Shown piece after piece: positions 12,369-22,323 of a stretch of 38,011 nt of DNA (position 1 is the stretch's first letter; every line of letters starts with the position of its first letter). The notes beneath the pieces were generated by a model. It saw only the letters and a list, made by a program, of their open reading frames with translations. It was not told the DNA's origin and ran no database searches. Made by a program: the position numbers and the translations under genes. The stretch is taken from positions 1-38,011 of the forward strand of contig JANLIC010000065.1 of NCBI GenBank assembly GCA_024654125.1, read 5' to 3'. Origin of the DNA: Sulfuricaulis sp. (GTDB lineage Bacteria > Pseudomonadota > Gammaproteobacteria > Acidiferrobacterales > Sulfurifustaceae).

Positions 12369-13325
12369 ATGACGGCAAGGAGTATATTCCAGAAAATCTG
12401 TCCCGGTTGCATGATCACTCTGCCATTGGACGCCCGCGTTTGCTCGTGCGGCCACCAGTTTGATCACGATGAGACGGACATATCGCTTTCCTCGGAAGAG
12501 ATCCGGGTAAAAGCTGAGGAACTCTACGAAAGTTATCTGGCGGCGCGTGTAGAACAGGCCAACAACAGCGTCATGTCGGCCCAGGCTGAATTCGCGCGCG
12601 ATCCGGCAAATTCCCAAAAATCCCAGCTTGTCGCTGACGCGATCCGAGAGTCGGAAAAAGCCCGTGCTGCCCTGTCTGAACAATCCGTTCGCGTTCGAGA
12701 ATTGAAAAAGGCCTTGCCGGCTGTGTCACCTCCTTCGCGCACCTTGCCGGCTCCCACCGCGCCAATAAGACTTTTAGCGCAAGTGAAGCCGGCCCCGGCG
12801 CCAACCCGTACTCGTGCAATGGCCAAGGCTGTTCTGGCCGTTGCCAGCATTTCGAAATCCGTCTCGGTCCATTCTAGTCAGATTACGCAAAAAGTTATTC
12901 CTGCGCAGGCTGAAAAGAAACCTATGCCCTCGCCAGTTCCGGTACACCTGAAAGACAGTTTGCCGCCGGTCCTGAGCCGGGCACCGAACAAGATTTTTCG
13001 TCAGACGCAGGCGGCCAAGGCCGAAAAAATCCTGCGCGCGGTAAAAAACGTAAAGACTTCAGCGCCGGAAGCGATAGAGAAATTTCCCCCCAAACCGAAG
13101 ACGAGATCCGAGATATTACTCACCGCGTCGGTACTGACCAATGCGGCACCGCGGCTGCTGACCCCGGACAGGAAAGAGTGTCCGAACTGCACCTCTAACG
13201 TTGACCAACAGCTTAATCGCTGTCGCTGTGGTTACGAATTTCCAACGAGCGAGTTGCTCATACCGGCGTTGAACATGAGCGAGGAAGAGCGCGCGGAGTT
13301 TGCCAAGATTTTCGGCTTTCCCTAA
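12369..13325 (+). CDS. Double zinc-ribbon protein (paralog A), function unknown
   Basis: N-terminal CPGC..CSCGHQF and C-terminal CPNC..CRCGYEF flanking an Ala/Glu-rich helical region; ORF-track start at 12138 judged too long. Confidence 0.8.
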   Translation: MTARSIFQKICPGCMITLPLDARVCSCGHQFDHDETDISLSSEEIRVKAEELYESYLAARVEQANNSVMSAQAEFARDPANSQKSQLVADAIRESEKARAALSEQSVRVRELKKALPAVSPPSRTLPAPTAPIRLLAQVKPAPAPTRTRAMAKAVLAVASISKSVSVHSSQITQKVIPAQAEKKPMPSPVPVHLKDSLPPVLSRAPNKIFRQTQAAKAEKILRAVKNVKTSAPEAIEKFPPKPKTRSEILLTASVLTNAAPRLLTPDRKECPNCTSNVDQQLNRCRCGYEFPTSELLIPALNMSEEERAEFAKIFGFP

Positions 13326-13541
13326 GTGCGGGGAGCATCTCTGATTCAGGCTCCGACAGTGCGCTGCCAGGCTGGTGGTTTGGCTTCAGAAAATATTTCA
13401 ACCCTTGACACCGGTTTGACCACTCCTTAGCCCTGCACCTGATCAACACTGAATGGTTTTCCGCGGATCCCAGCGGTCCTGACGAGAAGCGGCGCCGGCC
13501 TTCCGGATCTTTGAAGCCCTGACCACGAAGGTATAAAACTC

Positions 13542-14255
13542 TTAACGGGGACGACTCAGCTTGAAGCGCTCTCCTCGGAAGCTCAGGACGGCGCCATCCG
13601 GAACGATGTCTTCGACACGGATCTCCCCCTCGATTTCGCTGCCCTGGCGGTATTCACGATTGTTGATGAAAAGGATCCGCTGGGATTGATCGTGGGAATA
13701 CACATGAATGGTGACCGCCAAGGGCGGCAGAGCGCGCTGGAAATCCTGGGGCATTTCCTGCAACAGCGGAGTATTGTCCGTGGCCAAAGGAATGGCGGCT
13801 GTCGCCACGGATGTCTTGTTTGCCTCGACACGTTGGGTCGTCACGGGTTTCTTCTCGGTACGCACCGCCTTGGCTTTTTTTGGTGGAGGAGCGGGAACAG
13901 GAACTTTCGCCTGCTTTGACAGATCGAAAACGGGAATGATTTGTTTGGCGACAACGGGTGAAGGGGCCGGGCTTTCCTGAACTACCGCCGGGGTGGCAGG
14001 CTCGGGTGTCGGCGCAGTCGCGACCGGCTCACTCGGCGCGGGTTCAACCGAGGGATCGGGGAGGCTCCCTACTGTGCTGCGCCACAAGAACAGGGCGATA
14101 GTGAACAGCGCGAGTAACAACACAATACCCAGGGCCAGCCACCAGCCGCTGAGCGGCAGGGGAAGCGATATATTGTGCACGGCACCGGTCCGCGGCTTCG
14201 TGCCGGGTTGTCGCGCCTGCTGCGACTTGCGAAGGGCGTCCAATATATAGGACAT
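13542..14255 (-). CDS. gspB: General secretion pathway protein B-like (GspB)
   Basis: MSYILDALRKSQQAR start, single TM, Pro-rich linker, C-terminal LPPLAVTIHVYSHDQSQRILFINNREYRQGSEI. Confidence 0.88.
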   Translation of the reverse strand: MSYILDALRKSQQARQPGTKPRTGAVHNISLPLPLSGWWLALGIVLLLALFTIALFLWRSTVGSLPDPSVEPAPSEPVATAPTPEPATPAVVQESPAPSPVVAKQIIPVFDLSKQAKVPVPAPPPKKAKAVRTEKKPVTTQRVEANKTSVATAAIPLATDNTPLLQEMPQDFQRALPPLAVTIHVYSHDQSQRILFINNREYRQGSEIEGEIRVEDIVPDGAVLSFRGERFKLSRPR

Positions 14256-14257
14256 AC

Positions 14258-15955
14258 TCAGCGCGCCTCCGCACTTTTGTTATCGGCGGCAAGGGTGGGC
14301 GATTTGCCTGTGAGATAAACCTGCAATTTGTCGAGCGTGATCTGCCCCGCCACGCCATCGGTGGCGAGGTGGTGCCGGCTCTGGAATTGCATCAGTTGGA
14401 TCTGAAGTTCCTTGTCGAACACGTCGCTGGCGTTCGCCGGTAACGGCTCACCGCGGTAGCGCGCCAAGGCATCCCGCAAATTAATAATTGCCTCCCCGCG
14501 GTCGCCCAGACTTAAAATTCCCTGTTTCGGTAACGACGGTTTCAACAGCAGCAGGTATTTCCCAAACCAGAGGCGACCCACTGCCTGTACGGCGAATTCC
14601 TGTGACATATCGCCCATCACCAGTGACACCGTATCCCTCGTCAAGGCGGACACCAGCACATGGTGCTTGGTGCCCGATGAATCCTGCAATTCAATGACGG
14701 CCGGACGGTTGTGCTCGCGCAGGTTGTTCCAGGTACCGCTTTGATAAATGCATTGCAAACCGGCCTTCAAGGCACGTTCGCAACCGGTGCCCCCACTTAG
14801 GGTCGTGTAATTTACCCCCCAGCGATCGAACAGATTTTTCAGCGCCGTGTCAGTATCAGTCCTGGCCGCGGGGCTCGCGAGCGCTTTCTCGAGCCCGGCC
14901 GCGGTTTCCGGAAGCGACGTCGCGGCATTGGCCTCGGCTGACACCGGCTTAACGGCCGCCGCTGGTGTTGCCGTGGCTTCGGGCATGGCGGACGGCGCTG
15001 CGGACGGGACGGCTTGCCCTACAGATTCTCCGCTAGACGAATGCCGGGGCCAAGATGGCCATCCGTACCAGACAAACACCGCCAGCACGACGGCCAGAGC
15101 CGACGTCGCCGCCATGGTCCATGGAATCACGCGCCGTTTGGGAATGGCACTTGAACCAAGCTCCTTGGCGGCACGCTTGATAATGCTCACATCCGCCATG
15201 CTTTTCCCGTGTGTATAGGCCCCCAGCAAGGCCCGGTCGCAAAGAATGTTGATCAGGCGTGGGATACCGCCCGTGAGAACATGGACATGGTGCAGTGCCG
15301 AATACTTAAAAAGCAGCCTGCGCGCACCGGCGACGCGGCAGCGATGAGCGATGTAATAGCGGGTTTCGTCGTGTGTGATCGCCGCCAGCCCATAGCGCGC
15401 CGTGATGCGCTGCGCCAGCTGGCGCAGATCCTGCTGCGCCAGCATGTAGCTCAACTCCGGCTGGCCAATCAGGATGATTTGTAGCAGTTTGTGCTTGGTG
15501 GTCTCCAGGTTGGTGAGCAACCTGATTTGCTCCAGCACTTCCCGGCTCAGGTTCTGCGCCTCATCGATGATGAGGACGGTGCGTCGTCCCTGCGCATGGG
15601 TACGCAAAAGGTGGGCATTGAGCGCATCGATCAGGTGTTTGAGACTGGCTCGTTCACCGGGATAGGGCACACGCAGTTCATCGCAGATCGCGGCGACAAA
15701 TTCGGAAACCGTCAGCACCGGGTAGAGTATCAAAGCCACATCCACGCCTTCGGGGAGGCGCTCGACCAGCGCCCGGATCAGAAGCGTCTTGCCCGTGCCG
15801 ACCTCACCCGTGAGCTGCACGAACCCCCCGGCCTCGCTCAGACCGTACTGCAGATGCGCCAGCGCCTCCTGGTGCCCCCGGCTCAGGTAGAGATACTGCG
15901 GATCCGGGGGGATGGAGAAGGGATTTTCATTCAGACCGAAATACTGGAGGTACAT
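14258..15955 (-). CDS. gspA: ExeA/GspA-like AAA ATPase with C-terminal peptidoglycan-binding domain
   Basis: MYLQYFGLNENPFSIPPDPQYLYLSRGHQEALAHLQYGL; Walker A GEVGTGKT; VLIIDEAQNL; C-terminal PG_binding_1-like LKPSLPKQGILSLGDRGEAIINLRDAL. Confidence 0.92.
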   Translation of the reverse strand: MYLQYFGLNENPFSIPPDPQYLYLSRGHQEALAHLQYGLSEAGGFVQLTGEVGTGKTLLIRALVERLPEGVDVALILYPVLTVSEFVAAICDELRVPYPGERASLKHLIDALNAHLLRTHAQGRRTVLIIDEAQNLSREVLEQIRLLTNLETTKHKLLQIILIGQPELSYMLAQQDLRQLAQRITARYGLAAITHDETRYYIAHRCRVAGARRLLFKYSALHHVHVLTGGIPRLINILCDRALLGAYTHGKSMADVSIIKRAAKELGSSAIPKRRVIPWTMAATSALAVVLAVFVWYGWPSWPRHSSSGESVGQAVPSAAPSAMPEATATPAAAVKPVSAEANAATSLPETAAGLEKALASPAARTDTDTALKNLFDRWGVNYTTLSGGTGCERALKAGLQCIYQSGTWNNLREHNRPAVIELQDSSGTKHHVLVSALTRDTVSLVMGDMSQEFAVQAVGRLWFGKYLLLLKPSLPKQGILSLGDRGEAIINLRDALARYRGEPLPANASDVFDKELQIQLMQFQSRHHLATDGVAGQITLDKLQVYLTGKSPTLAADNKSAEAR

Positions 15956-16323
15956 TAGTTTGCGCGCACCGAGAAAGTAAGCCAGCGGCCGTCAGTCCTG
16001 CTGGCCCATGGGGGGGATGAATGGTCAGGGAATCTTTGATCCATCATGGGAGTTTCCACTTTCTAACTGGTGTTTTCCTTTGTTTCGGATGATGTGGTTG
16101 CATAAGATAACATTAATTGCGCCTGTCCGGCTCCCAATGGATTAGCGGCGTTTATGCCTTCCGGATTACTCGCAGATACGATGAATCGCCTATCCTAAGC
16201 CGCACCATCCTATTGGCGTGACCGAGGAGACAAAAAGAGTCCCCCGGTTCGATAAACCGATGGATCAGTACTCAGGGAAACAGAGGAAGGATTAAAGATT
16301 ACACGCGGAAAAAGAATGAGACT

Positions 16324-16512
16324 TTATTGGCGGTGTCCGGGCTTGTGGGCATCTTCTCCGGTAGTCTTGGCAGCCTGCACGATCTTGCGAAGATCGGCCA
16401 GCTGCACCTGAAGCGCCTTGATCGCTTCCGCCACCTCGACAGATTCCCGGCTGGTTTCGCTTTTACCGTTTTTTCCCGGTTGCATTTTTGCTGCGCGCTG
16501 TGCTTGACTCAT
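16324..16512 (-). CDS. Small hypothetical protein
   Basis: MSQAQRAAKMQPGKNGKSETSRESVEVAEAIKALQVQLADLRKIVQAAK; strong Shine-Dalgarno GGAGGTCACATG; track start at 16623 is too long. Confidence 0.6.
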   Translation of the reverse strand: MSQAQRAAKMQPGKNGKSETSRESVEVAEAIKALQVQLADLRKIVQAAKTTGEDAHKPGHRQ

Positions 16513-16679
16513 GTGACCTCCTTGTACCAATCCAACCGACAAGAGAGCTTTGACACTCCCTGCGCCTGACAAGAAACCGTAAGCGTATCCATTCATTAAG
16601 GCGGAAAACCAGGGAAAATACAAGTCTAGGCCCCCCCATCCTAGACAGGGTGATGGCCGCCGAGATCAGACCGACTATC

Positions 16680-16708
16680 GTATATGGCGCCACTCACCTG
16701 CCATATAC
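16680..16708. repeat. Perfect 9-bp inverted repeat GTATATGGC-N11-GCCATATAC
   Basis: Direct reading of 16680-16688 and 16700-16708, intergenic. Confidence 0.7.
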
Positions 16709-16816
16709 CCAGGCTGTGGATATCTGTTTAGGCGGAGATGCGACAGGTGTGTGTTTTTTGCATATGTCTTTCTTGGCTATTTTATTTCAGACAAAATGCT
16801 TGACTCTTACATATGC

Positions 16817-18160
16817 TCATACTTTGAGCACACACTTGCGATACAGGTCCTTGAGAGCCCCCTCCGGATCATACTTTTTTTTCAGTCGATCGTAGACCGG
16901 CTTGTTATAAAGTTTCCAGAATTGCTCGGAAGTAAAATAGGAATCCGAATACAACGATTTCATTCCTCCGAGGGCCAGCACCTTTTCTTCAATTTGCCGA
17001 TTGTAATATCCCGGCGACAGTCTTTCACGACCACGAATCATATCCCAGAATCCGAAATTGACGTATAGTTTCCGTGGATCCATGCGGTACAAATCGAACC
17101 GGGCCGTCTCGTCGTAGGCGCGAATGGGGCAGATCCAAACCGGAATGAAACGGATGACATCGTGATAGAACGCCAGGAACTCCGCGGCATGCTCGATGGG
17201 CAGTTCGACATCCTGAATCACGGATTCGCTGTGATATCCTAGCAGGCGCTCGATCGACCGACTCAACTTCCAGCGGCTGTTAAGCCGCATGATCTTCGTG
17301 TACGTCACCGAGTTGAGGTGGCGTTTACCGTAGAGTCGGCGAATGATCGGATTCTGCGCCAGCAGGTTCTTCGAGCACCAGAACCAATCCGTGTCCCAGC
17401 GCCACAGATAATCCTCGGTCGTGAGAAAATCCTCTGCACGTTCACACAGTGATTTGTAAAAGATGTTTTTATAAGTGTAATCGCTGGCATAAGGGGCCTC
17501 ATCAACGAATTGACCGAGCGTGATAACCATTTGGTTCTGGCCGAACACGACACCATCGACAAAATCAAGGTCATGGTGTCTGCACTTATCCTCGAGATCG
17601 ACAAAAAAATCCGCCGGGCGAGCATGTCTGATATGAGTCAGCTTCACGTATTTCTTCGCGGGAACGGTTTTGGCTTTTATCGAAAGGCAGTAACCGAGCG
17701 TCCCGTAGGAATTGGGAAATCCGTAGAACAGGTCGCGGTGTTCATTATCCGGCGTGCACACCACGGTGCGACCGTCGCCCAAGAGGATTTCCATCTCCTG
17801 CACCGTCTCGTGCACCAGCCCGTAGCGGAACGACGACGATTCGATGCCGCATCCGGCAGTCGCACCGCCGATGGTGATGGATTTGAGCTGCGGCACTACC
17901 GCCGGCATGACGTTGTATTGGAGGCATTCGGACACGAGTTTCACATAGGGGGTCATGCCCTCCACCACTATCTGGGATTTCTCCGGATCGACGCGCAGAA
18001 CTTCGTTGAAGTCGCGCACATCCAGCTTGTGCGATGAAACCCCATGACGGTCACGAAACAGGTTGGAAGAGTCCTTTCCGAGGCGAATATCCCGGCCCCG
18101 GGCGGCGCGCAGGGCTTCCATCAAGCGCCGTGTCTTTTCCGTGTGGCGGGCCATGTCCAT
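16817..18160 (-). CDS. FAD-binding oxidoreductase, DHCR24/Diminuto-like
   Basis: SITIGGATAGCGIESSSFRYGLVHETVQEMEILLGDGRTVVC; LYVNFGFWD; ORF continues upstream to 18250 but a start at MDMARHTEKTRRLMEAL is more plausible. Confidence 0.82.
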   Translation of the reverse strand: MDMARHTEKTRRLMEALRAARGRDIRLGKDSSNLFRDRHGVSSHKLDVRDFNEVLRVDPEKSQIVVEGMTPYVKLVSECLQYNVMPAVVPQLKSITIGGATAGCGIESSSFRYGLVHETVQEMEILLGDGRTVVCTPDNEHRDLFYGFPNSYGTLGYCLSIKAKTVPAKKYVKLTHIRHARPADFFVDLEDKCRHHDLDFVDGVVFGQNQMVITLGQFVDEAPYASDYTYKNIFYKSLCERAEDFLTTEDYLWRWDTDWFWCSKNLLAQNPIIRRLYGKRHLNSVTYTKIMRLNSRWKLSRSIERLLGYHSESVIQDVELPIEHAAEFLAFYHDVIRFIPVWICPIRAYDETARFDLYRMDPRKLYVNFGFWDMIRGRERLSPGYYNRQIEEKVLALGGMKSLYSDSYFTSEQFWKLYNKPVYDRLKKKYDPEGALKDLYRKCVLKV

Positions 18161-18384
18161 TTCACCGTCACAATACTGAAAATGCCACCTTGGTGCCAAC
18201 CTGAACCCGGCATAAGCTGCTGTATCAACAGATCGGACACCACCGGTCATCCCTCCCGGGTCTGCCCCGGCTCGCCGTCTGTCGTGTTGCGCCTCGGCGA
18301 AAGCAAAATTGGCGTCTATAATCGAAAGACAACCTCGGATGATTTGTTTCAGGAAGCTTGGAGACAGAGACAGGGAATATCTTC

Positions 18385-18984
18385 ATGAGGACTTACAGCA
18401 TATATCAAAAGCCTTGTCCGGCCTGCGGTGCCGAGGTAGCCATCGAAACGCAGAACTGCACTTGCGGATATAGTTTCGAGTCCGTGAGCACGGACGAACG
18501 GATCCCCGAAAAACAGGCACTGCAGGATGAGGAACTGTTCCAGGCCTATCTGCAGGCGCGTATTGACCAGGCCTTGGAGACGGTGGAATCCGCGCGTGCC
18601 GTATTCGCCGCCGAAACATCCAATCGCCGCAAGACCGATAAACTGATCTTGGCCGTACAGGAAGCAATCGCCTTGCGTGACGAGATTGACGCCCAGACAC
18701 TAAAAATAGCGCAACTACGAGAATCCATGCCCGCCAATCCGGAAGCCCTGTCCTTGTCGTCTCAGCCCACCGAGGCCTTCCGGGCGCAACAGGCGTCCAA
18801 GGCAGAAAAGATCATGGAGTCGTTCACCAACACCCAGACCAAGACCTGCCCGCACTGCAAAACGGTGCTCCCGGTCTCATCGGCCCTGTGTCTTTGCGGA
18901 TACATTTACGCGCGCAATAACTTCATGCTGCCGCGCGCCGTTGACAGGTCGACGCGCGGCGAACTCTACCGCACCAAAGAGTAA
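18385..18984 (+). CDS. Double zinc-ribbon protein (paralog B), function unknown
   Basis: N-terminal CPAC..CTCGYSF and C-terminal CPHC..CLCGYIY; aligns along its length with the 12369-13325 product. Confidence 0.82.
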   Translation: MRTYSIYQKPCPACGAEVAIETQNCTCGYSFESVSTDERIPEKQALQDEELFQAYLQARIDQALETVESARAVFAAETSNRRKTDKLILAVQEAIALRDEIDAQTLKIAQLRESMPANPEALSLSSQPTEAFRAQQASKAEKIMESFTNTQTKTCPHCKTVLPVSSALCLCGYIYARNNFMLPRAVDRSTRGELYRTKE

Positions 18985-19003
18985 ATCCCTTCTTTGGCGG
19001 CTA

Positions 19004-19318
19004 TTAGCCGTACAAAAGATTGACTAACGCGGTATAGGTCCGGTCTTCGTAGCGGCGGAACTGCAGTGCCACACCGTCCCTGTCTGAGCGTACGACGTAG
19101 GCGGGGACGCGATGTATATCGTACTCATTCTGCTCCCTGAGCGTCAGGACCGCTTCCACCGGCGTGCCAGGAGAGATTTCGTCTTTGCTCATTTCCAGCC
19201 TGGCCCCGTTAAGACTGAGGTCACACACTTTCCACCGTTTTGAATAGGTAAGATCCTGGTTTACAAGAATACTGAGCGGTATTCTTTTGCGAATGCTCTG
19301 GCGTTGCTCGGCCTTCAC
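19004..19318 (-). CDS. PilZ domain protein
   Basis: 104 aa: MKAEQRQSIRKRIPLSILV...KVCDLSLNGARLEM...VALQFRRYED. Confidence 0.88.
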   Translation of the reverse strand: MKAEQRQSIRKRIPLSILVNQDLTYSKRWKVCDLSLNGARLEMSKDEISPGTPVEAVLTLREQNEYDIHRVPAYVVRSDRDGVALQFRRYEDRTYTALVNLLYG

Positions 19319-19438
19319 GGGTCACCTGTAATGGGGAACCTTAATGTTCACATGATCTTATTGTCCTGACAAAAGATCAACTTGCCCTGGCAAGTAGCGC
19401 ATTAACGCCGACTTATATCGCAGCGGCCCCCCGAAATT

Positions 19439-19852
19439 TTGGATTCTGGCACGTTTCTGGCATATCTCTGGATGCATAAAATGTACGGGCGATTCCCTCA
19501 TTTCGGAGTGGATACATCCAATATGTCCAAGAAAATGAACTTACCGATGTTCCAGGCTGCTGAACCATTGCGCAAACGCGTACCGGCGCTTGATGAGCAC
19601 GGTAAACCTTTGAGCGATTTCATGGTGCTCATCCCCGGCCTGATCAAGAAACCGCAACATCTCATCCAGACCACGATTGAGCGCATCCAGATCGTATTCG
19701 CCAACTTCACTCATGTCGTGGTGTTTGCCGATCTTAATTTGAAATTGAGCCTGCTGTGGGTAAGCGTCAAGCCGGTTCCCGGCGTGCATTTCCAGATTTC
19801 CGAGGCGTTGCGCGCGGCCATCCCCGAGGCGCGCCTGGTGTCGCCTATCTGA
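19439..19852 (+). CDS. Conserved hypothetical protein
   Basis: 137 aa ORF; start uncertain (MSKKMNLPMFQ at about 19523 possible). Confidence 0.55.
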   Translation: MDSGTFLAYLWMHKMYGRFPHFGVDTSNMSKKMNLPMFQAAEPLRKRVPALDEHGKPLSDFMVLIPGLIKKPQHLIQTTIERIQIVFANFTHVVVFADLNLKLSLLWVSVKPVPGVHFQISEALRAAIPEARLVSPI

Positions 19853-19913
19853 AAGATTAATTGGCGTGCGGGTGGGAAATAGACCGCGCCAGCAGGAACG
19901 GCAGAACTACCTC

Positions 19914-20096
19914 TTAACGCTTGGTAGCGTTGGCGCCTAGCAGATCAACGGCACGACGACCAACGACCTCACGTCGGTTCGATTTTTTCGGCTCCCAGCG
20001 AATTTCTTTGCGACGTTCCGCCACATTGCGGCGGCTAATTTTCCGCCGGTCTATGCCCTTGTAACCCGTGTTACCGTTTGTATAGACATTTGCCAT
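19914..20096 (-). CDS. Small basic hypothetical protein
   Basis: MANVYTNGNTGYKGIDRRKISRRNVAERRKEIRWEPKKSNRREVVGRRAVDLLGANATKR. Confidence 0.5.
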   Translation of the reverse strand: MANVYTNGNTGYKGIDRRKISRRNVAERRKEIRWEPKKSNRREVVGRRAVDLLGANATKR

Positions 20097-20545
20097 GGTA
20101 CCCTCGCTCAGCCCGGGTTCTGGCAGATACCCTGGACCGGTGTTTGACATACCAAAGTAAATAGCAGAAACCATGCCAAAAAACCGGCTGGCCTCATATA
20201 TACCACAGAGATTAGCCCTTTCTGGATGCCCTTTTTAGCCCAACCAATCCCACCGGGGGTCATGGGGCGGTAGGACGCTCCACCCTGGTTGGCCCGCTCC
20301 GCTACCACCCGGTCATAGAACCGGCGGGCGACCGGACCCATCGCGGCGTTCGGGCGCACGCCCAACAAGGCCGCCGATTTATCCTGCTCGAACATGTAAC
20401 GCCGAAATACCTCGGAAGGATAACTTTCCAAGGGAATCGCGAAACCACGTGCACCGTCAGCGGATCGGCCGCAGAACTTAGGGTGGAGAAAATAAGAAGC
20501 CCGGTAAGGATAAAGAATAATCACGGCAACCGGCGTGACCTCACC

Positions 20546-22228
20546 TCACTCGTCCGTGACGCAGCCTTCGGAGGCATTCTTGACGTTTTTGATGAACTTG
20601 TAGAGCGTGCCGTGCGTGGCTTTGAAAGGCGGCATTTTCCAGCCTGCCCGTCGCTGGGCCATATCCGCCTCGCTCAGCGCCACACTGATCTCATTCTTTT
20701 CGGAATCGATCGTGATTACATCGCCGTCGCGAATCAGCGCGATCGGCCCGCCGTCCTGCGCCTCCGGCACCACGTGACCGATGATGAAGCCGTGCGAACC
20801 GCCGGAGAAACGCCCATCGGTCATGAGCGCCACGTCCTTGCCCATCCCCGCGCCCATGATGGCCGAAGAAGGCGTGAGCATTTCGGGCATGCCGGGGCCC
20901 CCTTTCGGACCTTCGTAGCGGATCACCACCACTTCGCCTTTCTTTATCTCCCCGCGTTCGAGGCCCTTAAGCATGTCTTCCTCACAGTCGTACACTCGCG
21001 CCGGTCCCTGGAAACGCAAACCTTCCTTGCCGGTGATTTTGGCCACGGCGCCGCCCGGCGCGAGGTTGCCTTTCAGAATCTGGATATGGCCGCTCGGCTT
21101 GATGGCTTTCTCCAACGGCATGAAAACGCTCTGCCCGGCCTTCAGTCCGGGAAGCCCCGAGAGATTCTCCTCAATGGACTTGCCCGTGACCGTGAAACAT
21201 CCGCCGTCGAGGAATTTATTTTCGAGCAGGTATTTCATCACCGCCGGCGTGCCACCGACCTTGTGCAGATCTTCCATGACGTACTTGCCGCTCGGTTTCA
21301 GGTCCGCGAGAAACGGCACGCGGTCCGAAACCTTCTGAAAATCATCGATCGTCAGTTTCACACCCGACGAGCGCGCCATGGCGATGAGGTGCAACACGCC
21401 GTTGGTCGAGCCGCCGAGCGCCATGATCATGACCATGGCGTTCTCGAAGGCCGCACGCGTCATGATGTCGCGCGGCTTGATGTCTTTTTCAAGCAACTCG
21501 CGCATGGCCGCGCCGGCGCGCAGGCATTCCTCGCGCTTCTCGGCATCCATCGCCGGCGTCGACGAGCTGTAAGGCAGCGACATGCCGAGTGCCTCGATGG
21601 CGCTGGCCATGGTGTTGGCGGTGTACATGCCACCGCAGGCGCCGGCGCCGGGGCAGGCGTGCTCGACGATATCCTCGCGCGCAGGCTCATCGATCTTTTC
21701 AGCGATGAATTCGCCATAGCTCTGAAACGCCGAAATGATATCGATGGCGTCGCCTTTTTTGCTGCGGCCCGGCTTGATGGTGCCGCCGTAGACCATGATG
21801 GCCGGGCGGTTCAGCCGGCCCATGCCGATCAGGCAGCCGGGCATGTTCTTGTCGCAACCGGGCAGCGCGATCAGCCCGTCGTACCACTGCGCTCCCATCA
21901 CCGTCTCGATCGAATCGGCGATAATCTCGCGCGACTGCAGCGAATACGACATGCCGTCCGTGCCCATGGAAATGCCATCCGACACGCCGATGGTGTTGAA
22001 GCGCATGCCCACCAACCCGGCTTTGGTCACGCCCTCTTTGACCAGGGCTGCCAAATCGTTCAGGTGCATGTTGCAAGTGTTGCCCTCGAACCAGTTGGCG
22101 ACGATACCAACCTGGGCCTTGTCCATGTCGGCGCGTGTCAGGCCGGTGCCATACAGCATGGCCTGCGAAGCCCCTTGCGACTTGGGCCCGGTAATGCGGG
22201 AGCTGTAGCGATTCAGCTTCTTGGACAT
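20546..22228 (-). CDS. ilvD: Dihydroxy-acid dehydratase
   Basis: 560 aa: [78 protein letters not shown]. Confidence 0.98.
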   Translation of the reverse strand: MSKKLNRYSSRITGPKSQGASQAMLYGTGLTRADMDKAQVGIVANWFEGNTCNMHLNDLAALVKEGVTKAGLVGMRFNTIGVSDGISMGTDGMSYSLQSREIIADSIETVMGAQWYDGLIALPGCDKNMPGCLIGMGRLNRPAIMVYGGTIKPGRSKKGDAIDIISAFQSYGEFIAEKIDEPAREDIVEHACPGAGACGGMYTANTMASAIEALGMSLPYSSSTPAMDAEKREECLRAGAAMRELLEKDIKPRDIMTRAAFENAMVMIMALGGSTNGVLHLIAMARSSGVKLTIDDFQKVSDRVPFLADLKPSGKYVMEDLHKVGGTPAVMKYLLENKFLDGGCFTVTGKSIEENLSGLPGLKAGQSVFMPLEKAIKPSGHIQILKGNLAPGGAVAKITGKEGLRFQGPARVYDCEEDMLKGLERGEIKKGEVVVIRYEGPKGGPGMPEMLTPSSAIMGAGMGKDVALMTDGRFSGGSHGFIIGHVVPEAQDGGPIALIRDGDVITIDSEKNEISVALSEADMAQRRAGWKMPPFKATHGTLYKFIKNVKNASEGCVTDE

Positions 22229-22323
22229 GAAACTCTCCAGAGGACAATCCAGGCCGGCTTCGGCCTGATGGCCGCCGGGTGAGGCGTCATTCTATATAAT
22301 GTTCCGGCCTTAACTGAATACTT

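Noticed and set aside
16201-16275. Possible structured RNA/riboswitch (ccggttcgataaaccg region)
   Set aside because: Only a short 5-bp stem was visible, and comparison with the GEMM c-di-GMP consensus failed.
20108-20524. 138-aa minus-strand ORF
   Set aside because: No recognisable family, odd hydrophobic C-terminus and no clear start site; could be real but I cannot support it.
22250-22267. CAGGCCG-GCTT-CGGCCTG hairpin just before ilvD
   Set aside because: No T-tract and no leader peptide with branched-chain codons seen; not enough to call attenuation.
20483-22282. 599-aa plus-strand ORF
   Set aside because: Antisense to ilvD in a high-GC frame; His/Arg-rich low-complexity translation with no family resemblance.
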